Positions 37,001 to 45,406 of a stretch of DNA of 64,000 bases are shown piece after piece (the stretch's first letter is position 1; each line of letters begins with the position of its first letter). This stretch comes from an uncultured Prevotellaceae bacterium. Its GTDB lineage: Bacteria; Bacteroidota; Bacteroidia; Bacteroidales; UBA932. The DNA lies in assembly GCA_947166905.1 (NCBI GenBank), contig CAMVFZ010000006.1:62001-126000 (forward strand), in the 5' to 3' direction. The position numbers and the translations under genes were made by a program. The notes under the pieces were generated by a model. The model searched no databases and had not been told where the DNA came from. It was given only the letters and a program-made list of their open reading frames with translations.

Positions 37001-37220
37001 ATCCTTCTTCGTAGACTTCTACCAGGAATCCGACCAGGAGTTCCAGTACTGCCTGCAACTCATCTACGACCTTACTGACACCATGACTGCAAACGGAGAC
37101 AAAGCGCTTGCAGATTCCTTCAACAAGGTCCTGGACGAGAAACTCAAGCAACTGATTAGCAAGGAGTACGGCGATATGGAAGATACGCCGGAGGTGGATG
37201 ATGCCGGGGATAGTCTCTGA
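34086..37220 (+). CDS. DUF2723 protein (O-mannosyltransferase-like membrane glycosyltransferase)
   Basis: A 1044-residue polytopic membrane protein. The start at 34086 (MDKKQFRLWNLV) is chosen because an upstream in-frame ATG lies inside the promoter. The first loop after helix 1 holds SFWDCGEFIASSYKLEVGHP, the acidic motif that in the PMT/GT-C group contacts the metal or acceptor. About ten helices follow up to residue 600 (MFFMTGLAVVVYL, YQVRERDYAYAG). The C-terminal 450 residues are a soluble, probably periplasmic, domain. It likely transfers sugar from a lipid carrier to secreted proteins, but no specific reaction is known to me. The end overlaps the DUF4271 gene by 23 bases. Confidence 0.85.
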   Translation: MDKKQFRLWNLVTSVIVLVIASFTYISTIEPSASFWDCGEFIASSYKLEVGHPPGNPVFQLIARFFTMFTGASGAAVAVNVMSALCSALTIFFLYLTIVFFAKRMFKTGSDGNYTKGASVAIMGAGAVGALAYCFSDTFWFSAVEGEVYAMSSLVTAIVFWAMTKWYEQADRPGANRWIVLISFLMGLSIGIHLLNLLAIPAIVFMYYYRAREDGIYTFWEMIKIFLLSMVILGAMVAVIIPGIPKLAAYVDLLFVNTFGLPVNVGAAFFMILFIALCFLGLFWTMKMGKVLLNTILLCFTCVMIGFSIFTIVIIRSSVMPPSNENQPDNAFSLVRYLSREQYGSAPLLYGQYYDAPYEITIPKYWARVGNKYVKTDAPMEPEYSAAGKMLFPRMWSSSNDGKYERFYDAYVGDGGKFVPGATFRKPTFFQNLGFFFDYQCNWMYWRYFMWNFAGRQNDVHSPSPGNRFYGNWESGISFIDEWRLGDQSGAPALLSENKGKNHYFMLPLLLGLIGIFFQFSRDRRGSWLIFLMFFMTGLAVVVYLNQPPYQVRERDYAYAGSFYMFAIWIGFAVMWLYKVLSKLFKNKSLAVGAAASAICLFVPALMAQQNWDDHDRSNRSTAVELAKNYLNSVGPNGYLITHGDNDTFPLWYAQEVEGIRTDVRILNTSLLGTDWYIGQMKYASNKSAAIPLSIPEEQYLYGTNDFVYIYDPRDSVVSISDVMKVFRHPQIKLPLRDGRKVDYIVSRKISVPVNKENALKYGIVPASMADQMVDELILELPKGKEFISKQELFVLDLLDNYQWDRPLNMLSQGGDINIGLKKYLMYEGFSAKLVPIRNSISSNTGIGIADLDDLYNKIMNVYSWESLKRQDYCVDYQNLITFLGTVPQRDIFVKVAEALIAAGDNERAIAVLDKCQECVPDTTYPLESVCIGFAGNDLYVGYMVADYYAAGAKDKARELATKYGNGLIESASFFVDFYQESDQEFQYCLQLIYDLTDTMTANGDKALADSFNKVLDEKLKQLISKEYGDMEDTPEVDDAGDSL

Positions 37221-37956
37221 TATAACCGGCGTTGATACCGTTGGTATCCGCAGCGCAGCCGAGGCCTTCCGGGGTGGCACAACGCCCGCTCCGGAAGCCT
37301 GCCTTCCGGTGGACGGCGGAACCGCATGGGCATCGGACCCGATAAACGGAGTTCTGGTTGTCGCCGCCGTTTTTTTCTTCATCATATGCATACCGCGCCT
37401 GATGGAATTGGCAAAATTCCTTTTTGGCGGCCTGCTGCGATGGAAGGAATCGGCACGCATCACAGACAGTGTAAGATTGAGCAGGGATAGGAATATCCTT
37501 CTGCACGCATGTTTTCTGCCGCTTTGCCTTATTTCTTCCCGCTACCAGATTTTCAGCCTACGGTTGATGGAGGGAAAAGAACCATGGATGGTAACCCTTA
37601 TTACTTTGGGCGCATTGCTGCTGGTTCTTGGACTGCGCTATATCCTTGTGCATTCCTACGTACCGTACAAGCTTACTGATTTAAGGCATACATCCCGTTC
37701 GATTGTATATAACGCGCTGATTGTTATGACCGTATGCGGAATCGCCACAGCCGGTCTGGCAACACTGGCAACTATGCCGGATGAGACAGTAAAGAATGTT
37801 CTTTTTTACGAGTTTACTGTCATATTTTTAGTTTTTTTGTATAGAAATTTTGAAATTTTGTCCTTAAAAGGCCTAAGGTTTAAAGCTTTTTTGTACCTTT
37901 GCGCCCTTGAATTGACGCCGGCAATTTTATTGGTAGTCAGTTCAGTAATATTTTAG
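37198..37956 (+). CDS. DUF4271 membrane protein
   Basis: A 252-residue protein with about six hydrophobic helices from residue 50 on, matching the DUF4271 layout that in Bacteroidota precedes hemD. Its function is unknown. It starts inside the DUF2723 gene. The last quarter is markedly AT-rich and includes TACCTTTG at 37894-37901, a possible internal -7 element for hemD, although no -33 match is seen. Confidence 0.8.
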   Translation: MMPGIVSDITGVDTVGIRSAAEAFRGGTTPAPEACLPVDGGTAWASDPINGVLVVAAVFFFIICIPRLMELAKFLFGGLLRWKESARITDSVRLSRDRNILLHACFLPLCLISSRYQIFSLRLMEGKEPWMVTLITLGALLLVLGLRYILVHSYVPYKLTDLRHTSRSIVYNALIVMTVCGIATAGLATLATMPDETVKNVLFYEFTVIFLVFLYRNFEILSLKGLRFKAFLYLCALELTPAILLVVSSVIF

Positions 37957-37962
37957 GACGAT

Positions 37963-38703
37963 ATGAGTGTTAGCAAAATTCTGATTTCACAGGCAACGCC
38001 GGCCAACCAGGCACCGTACGATGCGTTGCGTGAGAAGTTCGGTGTAACTATAGACTTTAAGCCGTTTTTCGTTATAGAGCCCCTTTCATCAAGGGAATTC
38101 AGGGCACAGAAACTTAATCTGGCAGACTACACAGCAATAGTATTTACTGCCAGGCATGCAATTGACGCTTACTTCGCACTCTGCGAAGAGCTTCGCGTCA
38201 AGGTTCCTGATACCATGAAGTACTTCTGTACCACAGAGGCTGTTGCCGTTTACCTGCAGAAGCACATCGTATTCCGCAAAAGGAAGATTTTCTATGGCAC
38301 CGGCACTCCCCAGTCCGTCGTAGCCCTTGTAACTGCCAAGCACAAGGGGGAGAAATTCCTTATCACCACCTCCGAGGGCAGCTCTAACGAGGCCCTTACC
38401 CAGCTTTTTGACCAGGCTGGCCTCAACTATGTTACTGGCGTATTCGTAAAACCCGTACCCCAGGATCTCAAAGACATCGACATCAAGTCCTACGACCTTG
38501 CCGTGGTATACAATCCCGCAGACCTCAAGTCCCTGCAGGAGAACTTCCCGGACTTCAAGGCCGACGGTCTGAAGTTCGTTACCTTTGGCCGCCACATTGT
38601 CAAGGATCTTGAGGAGCAGGGCTTCCCTATCGCCATCTCTGCTCCTACGCCCGAGGTTCCTTCCGTTGCAAAAGCACTGGAGGTTTATCTTTCATCCCTG
38701 TAA
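37963..38703 (+). CDS. hemD: Uroporphyrinogen-III synthase
   Basis: A 246-residue cytosolic enzyme that closes hydroxymethylbilane with inversion of ring D in heme/corrin synthesis. The family is sequence-poor, but the two-domain pattern is clear: IVFTARHAIDAYF, YFCTTEAVAVYLQ, FLITTSEGSSNEAL and VTFGRHIVKDLEE. The DUF4271-hemD-rnpA-yidD order is typical of the phylum. It shares one base with rnpA. Confidence 0.9.
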   Translation: MSVSKILISQATPANQAPYDALREKFGVTIDFKPFFVIEPLSSREFRAQKLNLADYTAIVFTARHAIDAYFALCEELRVKVPDTMKYFCTTEAVAVYLQKHIVFRKRKIFYGTGTPQSVVALVTAKHKGEKFLITTSEGSSNEALTQLFDQAGLNYVTGVFVKPVPQDLKDIDIKSYDLAVVYNPADLKSLQENFPDFKADGLKFVTFGRHIVKDLEEQGFPIAISAPTPEVPSVAKALEVYLSSL

Positions 38704-39071
38704 TGGAAAGCCTTTCAAAACAGGAAAGGCTTTATGGCAAATCTGCCATTGCGAACCTTCTGAAAGAAGGCCGCTTCGCTCACGAGGGCATGCTAAAATT
38801 CTGTTGGCTCTATCGGACCGATGGTGCCGAATGCAACAGGATGATGGTATCCGTATCCAAACGGTTCTTTAAAAGGGCCGTTAAGAGAAATCTGCTAAAG
38901 CGCCGTCTGCGTGAGGCATACCGCAAGTCCAAGGACTTCCTTACCGTTCCGTGCCATGTAGACCTGATGTTGGTTTACAACGACAAGGAAGTAGCCGAAT
39001 ACAAGGACATCAAGCTGGCAGTAGAAAAGATTCTCACTTATATTTCAAACAAATATGAACCCCAGGGTTAA
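38703..39071 (+). CDS. rnpA: Ribonuclease P protein component
   Basis: A 122-residue basic cofactor of RNase P RNA for tRNA 5' maturation. The RNR signature appears as [18 protein letters not shown], and [19 protein letters not shown] and VSVSKRFF match the family N-terminus. rpmH and dnaA, its partners in many bacteria, are absent; in this phylum the hemD-rnpA-yidD order is usual. It overlaps yidD by 17 bases. Confidence 0.94.
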   Translation: MESLSKQERLYGKSAIANLLKEGRFAHEGMLKFCWLYRTDGAECNRMMVSVSKRFFKRAVKRNLLKRRLREAYRKSKDFLTVPCHVDLMLVYNDKEVAEYKDIKLAVEKILTYISNKYEPQG

Positions 39072-39300
39072 ATCGGCCCTGAAGAGCATTGCCATTTTCC
39101 CTCTGGTGTTTTTGGTAAAGTTCTATCAGGTATGCGTTTCGCCTTTTAAACCGCCGACCTGCCGGTTCACCCCAACATGCTCACAATACGCCCTTGAGGC
39201 GCTTCGCAAATACGGTCCGTTCAAAGGCACCTATCTGGCGGTAAGACGCATTCTGCGCTGCCATCCTTGGGGCGGCTCAGGCTACGACCCTGTTCCATAA
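39055..39300 (+). CDS. yidD: Membrane protein insertion efficiency factor
   Basis: An 81-residue protein with an amphipathic N-terminus and the conserved core [37 protein letters not shown]. YidD assists membrane insertion along with YidC. The start overlaps the end of rnpA by 17 bases, and the pair is probably translationally coupled. Confidence 0.95.
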   Translation: MNPRVKSALKSIAIFPLVFLVKFYQVCVSPFKPPTCRFTPTCSQYALEALRKYGPFKGTYLAVRRILRCHPWGGSGYDPVP

Positions 39301-39336
39301 AGCCTTACTTTATGCTTATTTTACACGAAATGTGTT

Positions 39337-39344
39337 TATATTTG
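39337..39344 (+). promoter_or_regulatory. -7 element for the DUF4421 gene
   Basis: TATATTTG is a perfect -7 match, but it lies only 5 bases before the ATG at 39350. If used, the mRNA would be nearly leaderless. The -33 region (TATG at 39311) is weak. Confidence 0.5.
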
Positions 39345-39349
39345 CATAA

Positions 39350-40537
39350 ATGAAACGTTTTACGCTCATACTGCTGTTCCTGCTCTCCGGTCTTTCGGCC
39401 GGAGCTCAATATTTCCCGGTAAACGAGGACGACGGGGCTATATTGAAGGGCATAAAATGGACTATGAACCAGATGATTAGGCCCAGCACCAACCGTGACA
39501 CCACCTACCTGTGGGTAGCCCCTCCGGAGCTTAAGATACAGGTCAGCAATACCCTCAGGAAAAACGGAATGACCATGAGCTGGAGCTTCAAGGACAATTA
39601 TGATGTAATCCTTGATGATGGGAGCACCAGGACTATATCCGTTCCGGGAACCACCAGGTCCGATATGCTGGGAGGTTTTACCAAAAACATCGGCATCAGC
39701 GCTTCTTATAACAAGTTTGGCTTCAGCATGTCAAGGGAGTTGAACAAGAAGCGCAAATGGCATAATAAGAAGTATTCCTTCAGTTATAAAACCGGTCCCT
39801 GGGCGTTCAACTACAGCTATTTCAAAATCAAGGACGGAATGAACTACCGGATAACTATCGGCGACGATCCGTCCCAAACCTATTACTCCGACAAAAAGTA
39901 TACATCGGATCTGGATTGGACCATAAGATATCACTTGTTCGATGTCTACTATACCCTTAACAAAAGGCACTTCGCGCAGGATGCCGCCTTTGGTAGAAAA
40001 ACCATCCAGCGCAAGTCGGCAGGATCGGTGATGTTGGCCGCCAGATATATGCAAGCCAAGATTTCCTTTGACCCGAACGAGTACATGGCATACTGCCTGG
40101 GAGACATCGACACATATACTACCTATCAGGTCTCCGTCGGAGCGGGTTATTCCTATAATCTGGTTTTCTGGCACTTGGATCCGCAGCCGACAACATTCCG
40201 GGCCTTCAATTCCAACGCTCGCAAGGGGCTTCGCAACATAACGTTGAGCATGACGCTCATCCCACTGTTCACAGCCTTTAACCAGATTCACCTGAAGCCG
40301 CGCTCCTCGGGAATTGTAAAGAGCGTACTGAGTAAACCACAGCTCAACTGGTTGGGCAATTTATCCTTTGGAATCAATATAGACCGCTTCTCGTTCGGAA
40401 CCCGCATTACCTACGACAGGTCCCTTTTCAAGAGCTACCATTCCACTAAAAAGCCGGACGACTTCTTTTATAACATCCACTGGAAGGGCAACTTCTATAA
40501 TGTGGCGTTCTCTACCTACCTGATTTGGCGGATTTAG
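39350..40537 (+). CDS. DUF4421 outer-membrane protein
   Basis: A 395-residue secreted protein with a signal peptide ending AGAQ near residue 20. The remainder is beta-strand-rich with regular aromatic alternation (NKFGFSMSRELNKK, FNYSYFKIKDGMNYRI, FDVYYTLNKRHFAQDAAF) and ends YLIWRI. This matches the DUF4421 family of predicted barrels. Its function is unknown. Confidence 0.8.
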   Translation: MKRFTLILLFLLSGLSAGAQYFPVNEDDGAILKGIKWTMNQMIRPSTNRDTTYLWVAPPELKIQVSNTLRKNGMTMSWSFKDNYDVILDDGSTRTISVPGTTRSDMLGGFTKNIGISASYNKFGFSMSRELNKKRKWHNKKYSFSYKTGPWAFNYSYFKIKDGMNYRITIGDDPSQTYYSDKKYTSDLDWTIRYHLFDVYYTLNKRHFAQDAAFGRKTIQRKSAGSVMLAARYMQAKISFDPNEYMAYCLGDIDTYTTYQVSVGAGYSYNLVFWHLDPQPTTFRAFNSNARKGLRNITLSMTLIPLFTAFNQIHLKPRSSGIVKSVLSKPQLNWLGNLSFGINIDRFSFGTRITYDRSLFKSYHSTKKPDDFFYNIHWKGNFYNVAFSTYLIWRI

Positions 40538-40543
40538 AATCTG

Positions 40544-40574
40544 TTGCGGGTAATGAAAAAAAGCAGTATCTTTG
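40544..40574 (+). promoter_or_regulatory. Promoter of tRNA-Pro
   Basis: TTG (40544-40546), 20 bases, TATCTTTG (40567-40574). The predicted start near 40581 lies just ahead of the tRNA at 40593. Confidence 0.7.
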
Positions 40575-40592
40575 CTGTCCCATTTGGGATAT

Positions 40593-40666
40593 CGGGGTGT
40601 GGCGCAGTTGGCTAGCGCATCTGCTTTGGGAGCAGAGGGTCGTAGGTTCGAGTCCTATTACCCCGA
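40593..40666 (+). tRNA. tRNA-Pro (anticodon TGG)
   Basis: A 74-base cloverleaf: acceptor CGGGGTG/TACCCCG with a G-T at the last pair, D arm GCGC/GCGC, anticodon loop TTTGGGA (anticodon TGG), and T loop TTCGAGT. CCA is not encoded. A T-run (40669-40673) follows; lolD starts 28 bases on and may be reached by read-through. Confidence 0.93.
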
Positions 40667-40693
40667 CTTTTTTACTAATCCATCCAGATTCTG

Positions 40694-41353
40694 ATGGCTA
40701 TGATAATCGAGGCAAAAGGCATAGAAAAAAGCTTCGGCTCCCTTAAGGTGCTGAAGGGCCTTGATTTTTCTGCCGATGCGGCCGAACTGGTAGCCATCAT
40801 GGGTGCTTCCGGAGCGGGTAAATCCACTCTGCTTCAGATACTTGGCACCTTATCAAAACCGGATGCCGGCAGCCTTGTAATCGATGGCACAGATGTCCTA
40901 TCCCTTGGCCGGAACGCAATATCCGACTTCCGCTGCCGCAAGATAGGTTTTGTATTCCAGTTCCACCACCTGCTGCCGGAATTCACTTCTTTGGAGAATG
41001 TGATGATACCCGCCCTTATCGCAGGACAGGGCAAGGCAGAGGCCAAAGCCAAAGCTATCGACCTACTTGGCAAACTTGGCCTTTCAGAAAGGCTTAAGCA
41101 TAAGCCTTCCGAGCTCTCAGGTGGAGAACAGCAGAGGGTTGCAATTGCCAGGGCGCTTATCAACGATCCCGCTGTTTTACTGGCCGACGAGCCTTCCGGC
41201 AACCTTGACAGCGTTACAAAGGCAGAGCTCCACAAGCTCTTCCTGGAGCTTCGCAAAGAGTTCGGGCAGACAATAATCATCGTCACCCACGATCCGGAGC
41301 TGGCCGCCATCTGCGACCGTACCCTTAACATGAAGGACGGCTGCTTTATTTAG
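40694..41353 (+). CDS. lolD: ABC transporter ATPase, LolD type
   Basis: A 219-residue ATPase of the lipoprotein-release group. Walker A is GASGAGKST (residues 37-45), the signature [15 protein letters not shown] and Walker [29 protein letters not shown] is the Q-loop region typical of LolD/MacB-like ATPases. The permease (LolC/E) is not adjacent. The start may be at 40694 or two codons later (MIIEAKG). A trmN-like gene follows 12 bases after. Confidence 0.88.
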   Translation: MAMIIEAKGIEKSFGSLKVLKGLDFSADAAELVAIMGASGAGKSTLLQILGTLSKPDAGSLVIDGTDVLSLGRNAISDFRCRKIGFVFQFHHLLPEFTSLENVMIPALIAGQGKAEAKAKAIDLLGKLGLSERLKHKPSELSGGEQQRVAIARALINDPAVLLADEPSGNLDSVTKAELHKLFLELRKEFGQTIIIVTHDPELAAICDRTLNMKDGCFI

Positions 41354-41365
41354 CCGAAAACCGGG

Positions 41366-42088
41366 ATGTTCCGCTTTAAACAGTTTTCCGTAAAGAACGA
41401 GGGCGCCGCCTTCAAGGTTGGTACCGATGCCGTTTTGCTGGGCTCCGCCGCATCGGTCAGCGGCAGCGAGCATCGTATCCTGGACGCAGGAACAGGTACG
41501 GGCATAATAGCCCTTATGCTCTGCCAGCGGCTGCATGCAGTCGCCGGAGGTGATGCCCCCCCGGTAAGCGTTTTGGGAATAGACATAGACCAGGCTTCGG
41601 CCCAGGAAGCTGCGGAAAACTTTGCCGCATCCCCCTGGGCGGCCAAGATGGAAGCCAGATGCCTGCCACTGGAGCAGCTGGAGTCCGACGAATTTGATCT
41701 TATAGTATCGAATCCACCCTATTTTGAGAATTCTCTTCTGAATCTCGATTCTAAAAAGCGCACAGCAAGGCATGTAGCAGAGGAAGGACTTTCCTGGCGC
41801 AGTCTGCTGGCCTTTGCGGCTGATCATTTATCAAATGGAGGCCGTCTGGCCATGATACTCCCGGCAGACATCGCAGAAAAAGCCAGGGCAGCATCGGCCC
41901 CGGAAGGCATTAGCCTTTCCCGCATACTGAGCATCAAAACCAGCCCCAACAAGCCTGTTACAAGGGTTATTCTGGAATTTACAAAGGGAGCCCCGGAGCT
42001 TATGGAGGAGTCTCTGACAATACAAGAAGCCGGAGCATACACCCCGGCCTATCTTGCACTCACTAAGGAGTTTCATATTTTCATTTAA
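41366..42088 (+). CDS. trmN6: tRNA1(Val) adenine-37 N6-methyltransferase-like
   Basis: A 240-residue N6-adenine methyltransferase related to E. coli YfiC/TrmN6. FRFKQFSVKNEGAAFKVGTDAVLLG is its N-terminal stretch (shown only as landmark), the SAM site is LDAGTGTGIIALMLC and the catalytic motif NPPYFENS. The tRNA target is inferred from the family. It lies 12 bases after lolD and runs toward the C69 gene with a 4-base gap. Confidence 0.87.
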   Translation: MFRFKQFSVKNEGAAFKVGTDAVLLGSAASVSGSEHRILDAGTGTGIIALMLCQRLHAVAGGDAPPVSVLGIDIDQASAQEAAENFAASPWAAKMEARCLPLEQLESDEFDLIVSNPPYFENSLLNLDSKKRTARHVAEEGLSWRSLLAFAADHLSNGGRLAMILPADIAEKARAASAPEGISLSRILSIKTSPNKPVTRVILEFTKGAPELMEESLTIQEAGAYTPAYLALTKEFHIFI

Positions 42089-42092
42089 CGGA

Positions 42093-43769
42093 CTATTCCG
42101 GCTTTACATAGCGATTCCCTGTCAGGTCTTTGACGGCCTGGCGGAAGGCGGGAGCGTAAGCGGGTGAAGTGTGGCGTCCGGGAACTAACTCACCGTCCTT
42201 GCTGGGCAGCATTATCTGGTCATTATGCTTTACAATCAGGAACTTGGCAAGCTTGTCCCAACGCTTCATCATCTTGTCTGTATACGCAATGGTTTTGGTT
42301 GTAAGGAAGTCTGAAATCTCTGCCGGAGTCATCTTGGCAACAGCCTCCTCTACTTTGGCCTGATCCTGCTCATAATAGTCTTCAAGCTCTGTCTGGGCGT
42401 CCCTCAGATCCCCTATCATAGCGCTGTAGCGCGGGTAAATCATATTGGCCACGAAGTTACACATCCAGAAGGCGCTCTCTGTAGAGAATTCGCGGATGTT
42501 GTTGTTCTCCCTGCGGAATGGATCCGGAATGCGGTTGATACCGCAGTAAACCGGAACGTAAGCAACCATGTTGGCATCGTCCATATTGAAGTAAGAAATG
42601 CCGCCTACTGCATCGGGCAGCCATGAACGCATGCGGCAGACCATGGTCATACCGCTCTGCTGGCAGCCGATAGGACGCTCGCGGAACATCTTGGTTCCGT
42701 CCGGAGCCTCGTAGTTGACCGGCTGGTTCCTGTAAGGAGAAGCCCAGGGGCCTGCGCTTACATCGGCGGTCATATCAAGGGCCGTACCCTCATAATGGTC
42801 GCGCATATCGTTCTGGATGTCACGGTAGCTCACGGGAGCATCGGGCTTAATCCAAAGGGGAAGGGCGTCGTGCTCTGTCATATCTCCACCCAGGAAGGGC
42901 AGATAGCTATCCATTACCTCTGTGTTGTAATGATGGCGGAAGAAACTCCATACGCGGGCCTCGCAATAGCGGATGGCGCCAAAATCCAGCGGGCCGTAAG
43001 CCTCACGGAAGCTGAAGTCCTTGTCCGGGCCGTCGTAGTAACCCATCTCGCGGGCAAAAGAAATAACATCGGCAGAATACATGCATTCGCCCTCTACAAC
43101 GCAGAAACCGCGTTTTTTATCGGCCTTGCTAACCTTTGCAACCTGGGGGAACTGGCGGATACGGCTGGCATTGGCATAGGCGGTGATGCAGTCGTCCGGC
43201 ACACGCATTGCAACCCAAACGGCACCCTTCCTGTCCGGTCCCTTGCCGATGAGTTCCATAATCCAGGCCTCGTTCTTGTCGCAAACGGCAAAGGACTCGC
43301 CGGTGTCGCAGTAACCATACTCCTGAACAAGGTTATGCATTATCTCTATGGCCTCCCTGGCCGTCCTGGCCCTCTGCAGAGTTATGCCCATCAGCTCAAA
43401 ATAGCCCAGCCAGCCTTCTTTGTTATGCAGCTCCTTGCGGCCGTCCCAGGTGGTCTCCACGATGCTTACCTGATTCTCGTTCATCAGGCTGGCAACAGAG
43501 TAAGTATACTCTGCCTGAGGAATATAGTTGACCTGGGCATTGGGACCCCATCCGCGGCGGACGGCAATCATCTCTCCCGGAGCATGACGGCCCGGGGCAG
43601 AGAAGTTAAGAAAAGCCGCAAAGCCGAAGCCGTCGCAGTTGTAGGTACATATTACGCTGCCATCAACGGAAGCCTTCTTACCTACGATAAGGTTTGTACA
43701 AGCATACGAGGCTACGCTGCCAAGTAAAAATGCTGCGGCCGATATGGCCAGGATGATTGATTTTTTCAT
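42093..43769 (-). CDS. Peptidase C69 family dipeptidase
   Basis: A 558-residue secreted Ntn-hydrolase. The signal ends ASYA, leaving Cys24 (CTNLIVGKKASVDGS) as the likely N-terminal nucleophile after cleavage. The family blocks IVETTWDGR, GESFAVCDKNEAWIMEL and AVWVAMRVPDDCI are present. Such PepD-like enzymes hydrolyse dipeptides, here most likely in the periplasm. It appears monocistronic; a weak TATATTCG -7 element (43799-43806) adjoins the terminator of the upstream gene. Confidence 0.9.
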   Translation of the reverse strand: MKKSIILAISAAAFLLGSVASYACTNLIVGKKASVDGSVICTYNCDGFGFAAFLNFSAPGRHAPGEMIAVRRGWGPNAQVNYIPQAEYTYSVASLMNENQVSIVETTWDGRKELHNKEGWLGYFELMGITLQRARTAREAIEIMHNLVQEYGYCDTGESFAVCDKNEAWIMELIGKGPDRKGAVWVAMRVPDDCITAYANASRIRQFPQVAKVSKADKKRGFCVVEGECMYSADVISFAREMGYYDGPDKDFSFREAYGPLDFGAIRYCEARVWSFFRHHYNTEVMDSYLPFLGGDMTEHDALPLWIKPDAPVSYRDIQNDMRDHYEGTALDMTADVSAGPWASPYRNQPVNYEAPDGTKMFRERPIGCQQSGMTMVCRMRSWLPDAVGGISYFNMDDANMVAYVPVYCGINRIPDPFRRENNNIREFSTESAFWMCNFVANMIYPRYSAMIGDLRDAQTELEDYYEQDQAKVEEAVAKMTPAEISDFLTTKTIAYTDKMMKRWDKLAKFLIVKHNDQIMLPSKDGELVPGRHTSPAYAPAFRQAVKDLTGNRYVKPE

Positions 43770-43808
43770 GTTATGACGATATTGTCTGGTTGTTACTGCG
43801 AATATAAG

Positions 43809-43840
43809 AAAAAAATGACCTTCCGTGAAGGAAGGCCATT
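43809..43840 (-). terminator. Terminator of the 43869-44456 gene
   Basis: On the minus strand AATGGCCTTCC pairs with GGAAGGTCATT (one G-U), with a five-base loop and a run of seven T at 43809-43815. Confidence 0.85.
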
Positions 43841-43868
43841 AACTTTTAGCAAATTAGTTTAAAAAAGG

Positions 43869-44456
43869 TTATGCAACCTGAGTGGCAACCTTCTTCCAGC
43901 CGATGATGTAAAGGATGAATGCAGCAAGGAAGATAATGGCAGCAAGGATAGGTCCTACAACAGGAATAATGCCGATAACTGCACCGACAAGCTCAAGAAT
44001 TGCACCGATGAAGAGAAGGTTTGCTCCATCCCTTGCAGGCTGAGGCAGACCGGGAGCGGTCTTCATGCCGTTGTATCCCATGATATAAAGTATAGCTACT
44101 GCAATGCCGATGAGTGCAAGCAGGATACCGCCAATGAAGAAGCTGAGTAAAGCGCTCAGCACCGCGATGGCAGCTGCAATGAACACCAGGTTAACGGCGC
44201 CCTGAGCCTCCGGACCATCAACAATAGACTTAAGGTTGTAAAGGCCCCATACAAACAAAATAGTAGCGCCGAGTACTACGATGGTGATAATCACATTGAG
44301 AATCTCGTAGAAACCGACGCCGCCTGTAAACTTATGCGCAATGTTCTGAGCACCGCCCAAAAGTGAAATAAAAGGCTGAAGAATACTTGCAATAGCAAGA
44401 ACCAGAAAAGCCGTAAAGATTAGTTTAACGGTCTTGTTGTAAAGTTGTACGTTCAT
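43869..44456 (-). CDS. Polytopic membrane protein of unknown function
   Basis: A 195-residue very hydrophobic protein with five or six helices (about 11-30, 50-72, 88-128, 150-185), rich in Ile/Val/Gly/Ala. No catalytic or transport motif is visible, and I do not recognise the family. It is a single gene with a consensus promoter (44509-44541) and a strong terminator, diverging from the transketolase genes. Confidence 0.7.
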   Translation of the reverse strand: MNVQLYNKTVKLIFTAFLVLAIASILQPFISLLGGAQNIAHKFTGGVGFYEILNVIITIVVLGATILFVWGLYNLKSIVDGPEAQGAVNLVFIAAAIAVLSALLSFFIGGILLALIGIAVAILYIMGYNGMKTAPGLPQPARDGANLLFIGAILELVGAVIGIIPVVGPILAAIIFLAAFILYIIGWKKVATQVA

Positions 44457-44468
44457 AACTATAAAAAA

Positions 44469-44500
44469 TTAGGTATTTACAAATCTGGTTACTAACTTTG
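44469..44500 (+). promoter_or_regulatory. Promoter of the transketolase genes
   Basis: TTAG (44469-44472), 20 bases, TAACTTTG (44493-44500). The -7 element is perfect and the -33 is one base off TTTG. It faces and adjoins the minus-strand promoter. Confidence 0.6.
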
Positions 44501-44508
44501 TAGTTACG

Positions 44509-44541
44509 CAAATATACAAAAAAAAACATAAATAACACAAA
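44509..44541 (-). promoter_or_regulatory. Promoter of the 43869-44456 gene
   Basis: On the minus strand TTTG (44538-44541), 21 bases, TATATTTG (44509-44516): full consensus. Its start site falls between the two -7 elements, only a few bases from the plus-strand start. Confidence 0.75.
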
Positions 44542-44545
44542 TACC

Positions 44546-45391
44546 ATGAAAAGTATCCAGGAACTTGAAAAAATCTCATCCCAGGTTCGCAGAGACATAG
44601 TAAGGATGGTATCCAGAGCCAACTCCGGCCACCCCGGAGGCTCCATGAGCAGCGCCGATTTCCTTACCGCCCTCTACTTCCAGGTGATGGACCACAATCC
44701 ACAGACTTGGACCCGTGAGGGCCATGGCCAGGATGTCTTCATCCTTTCCGCCGGCCACCTTACCCCGGTTTACTATTCTATCCTTGCCCGCGCAGGATAC
44801 TTCCCGGTAGCAGACCTTGGCACCTTCCGTAAATTCGGATCCCCACTCCAGGGTCACCCCTCAATTCGCAAAGGCCTCAACGGTATTACCCAGGCATCCG
44901 GTTCACTTGGCCAGGGCGTATCGGCAGCAGCCGGCATCGCCATCGGCAAAAAACTGGATAAGGAAGACAAAACAGTGTATGTAATGTGCGGCGACGGCGA
45001 AAGCGAGGAAGGCCAGATTTGGGAGGCCGCCCTTTTTGCAGCCCACCACAACCTGGACAACCTTGTTGCCATGACAGACTGGAACGGCCAGCAGATCGAC
45101 GGCACAACGGATTCAGTTGCCGGCAACGGAGACCTTCAGGCCAAATGGGAAGCCTTCGGCTGGGCAACCATCGTTGCCGATGGTCATGATATGGCAGCCA
45201 TCCTGGACGCTTTTGCAAAGGCAAAGGCACTCCGCGGCAAGGGAAAACCCATCATGATACTTTTCAAGACCGATATGGGCCACGGTGTAGACTTCATGGC
45301 AGGCACCTGCAAGTGGCATGGAAAGGCTCCTTCTGCAGAGCAGTGCGATGCAGCTATGGGCCAGCTTACAGAAACCCTTGGAGACTTTTAA
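44546..45391 (+). CDS. Transketolase, N-terminal (TPP-binding) subunit
   Basis: A 281-residue cytosolic subunit that binds thiamine diphosphate. SGHPGGSMSSADFLTALYF, GSLGQGVSAAAGIA and the cofactor motif GDGESEEGQIWEA...HHNLDN are present. With the next gene it makes one transketolase active site for the pentose-phosphate pathway. Splitting into two genes is common in this and several other phyla, so it is not a broken gene. Confidence 0.95.
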   Translation: MKSIQELEKISSQVRRDIVRMVSRANSGHPGGSMSSADFLTALYFQVMDHNPQTWTREGHGQDVFILSAGHLTPVYYSILARAGYFPVADLGTFRKFGSPLQGHPSIRKGLNGITQASGSLGQGVSAAAGIAIGKKLDKEDKTVYVMCGDGESEEGQIWEAALFAAHHNLDNLVAMTDWNGQQIDGTTDSVAGNGDLQAKWEAFGWATIVADGHDMAAILDAFAKAKALRGKGKPIMILFKTDMGHGVDFMAGTCKWHGKAPSAEQCDAAMGQLTETLGDF

Positions 45392-45406
45392 TTAGGAGGA
45401 CGCAAC

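Noticed and set aside
36450-37463. 337-codon minus-strand open frame
   Set aside because: Antisense to DUF2723 and DUF4271; no family pattern.
42795-43727. 310-codon plus-strand open frame
   Set aside because: Antisense to the C69 dipeptidase, whose signal peptide and Cys24 fit the minus strand.
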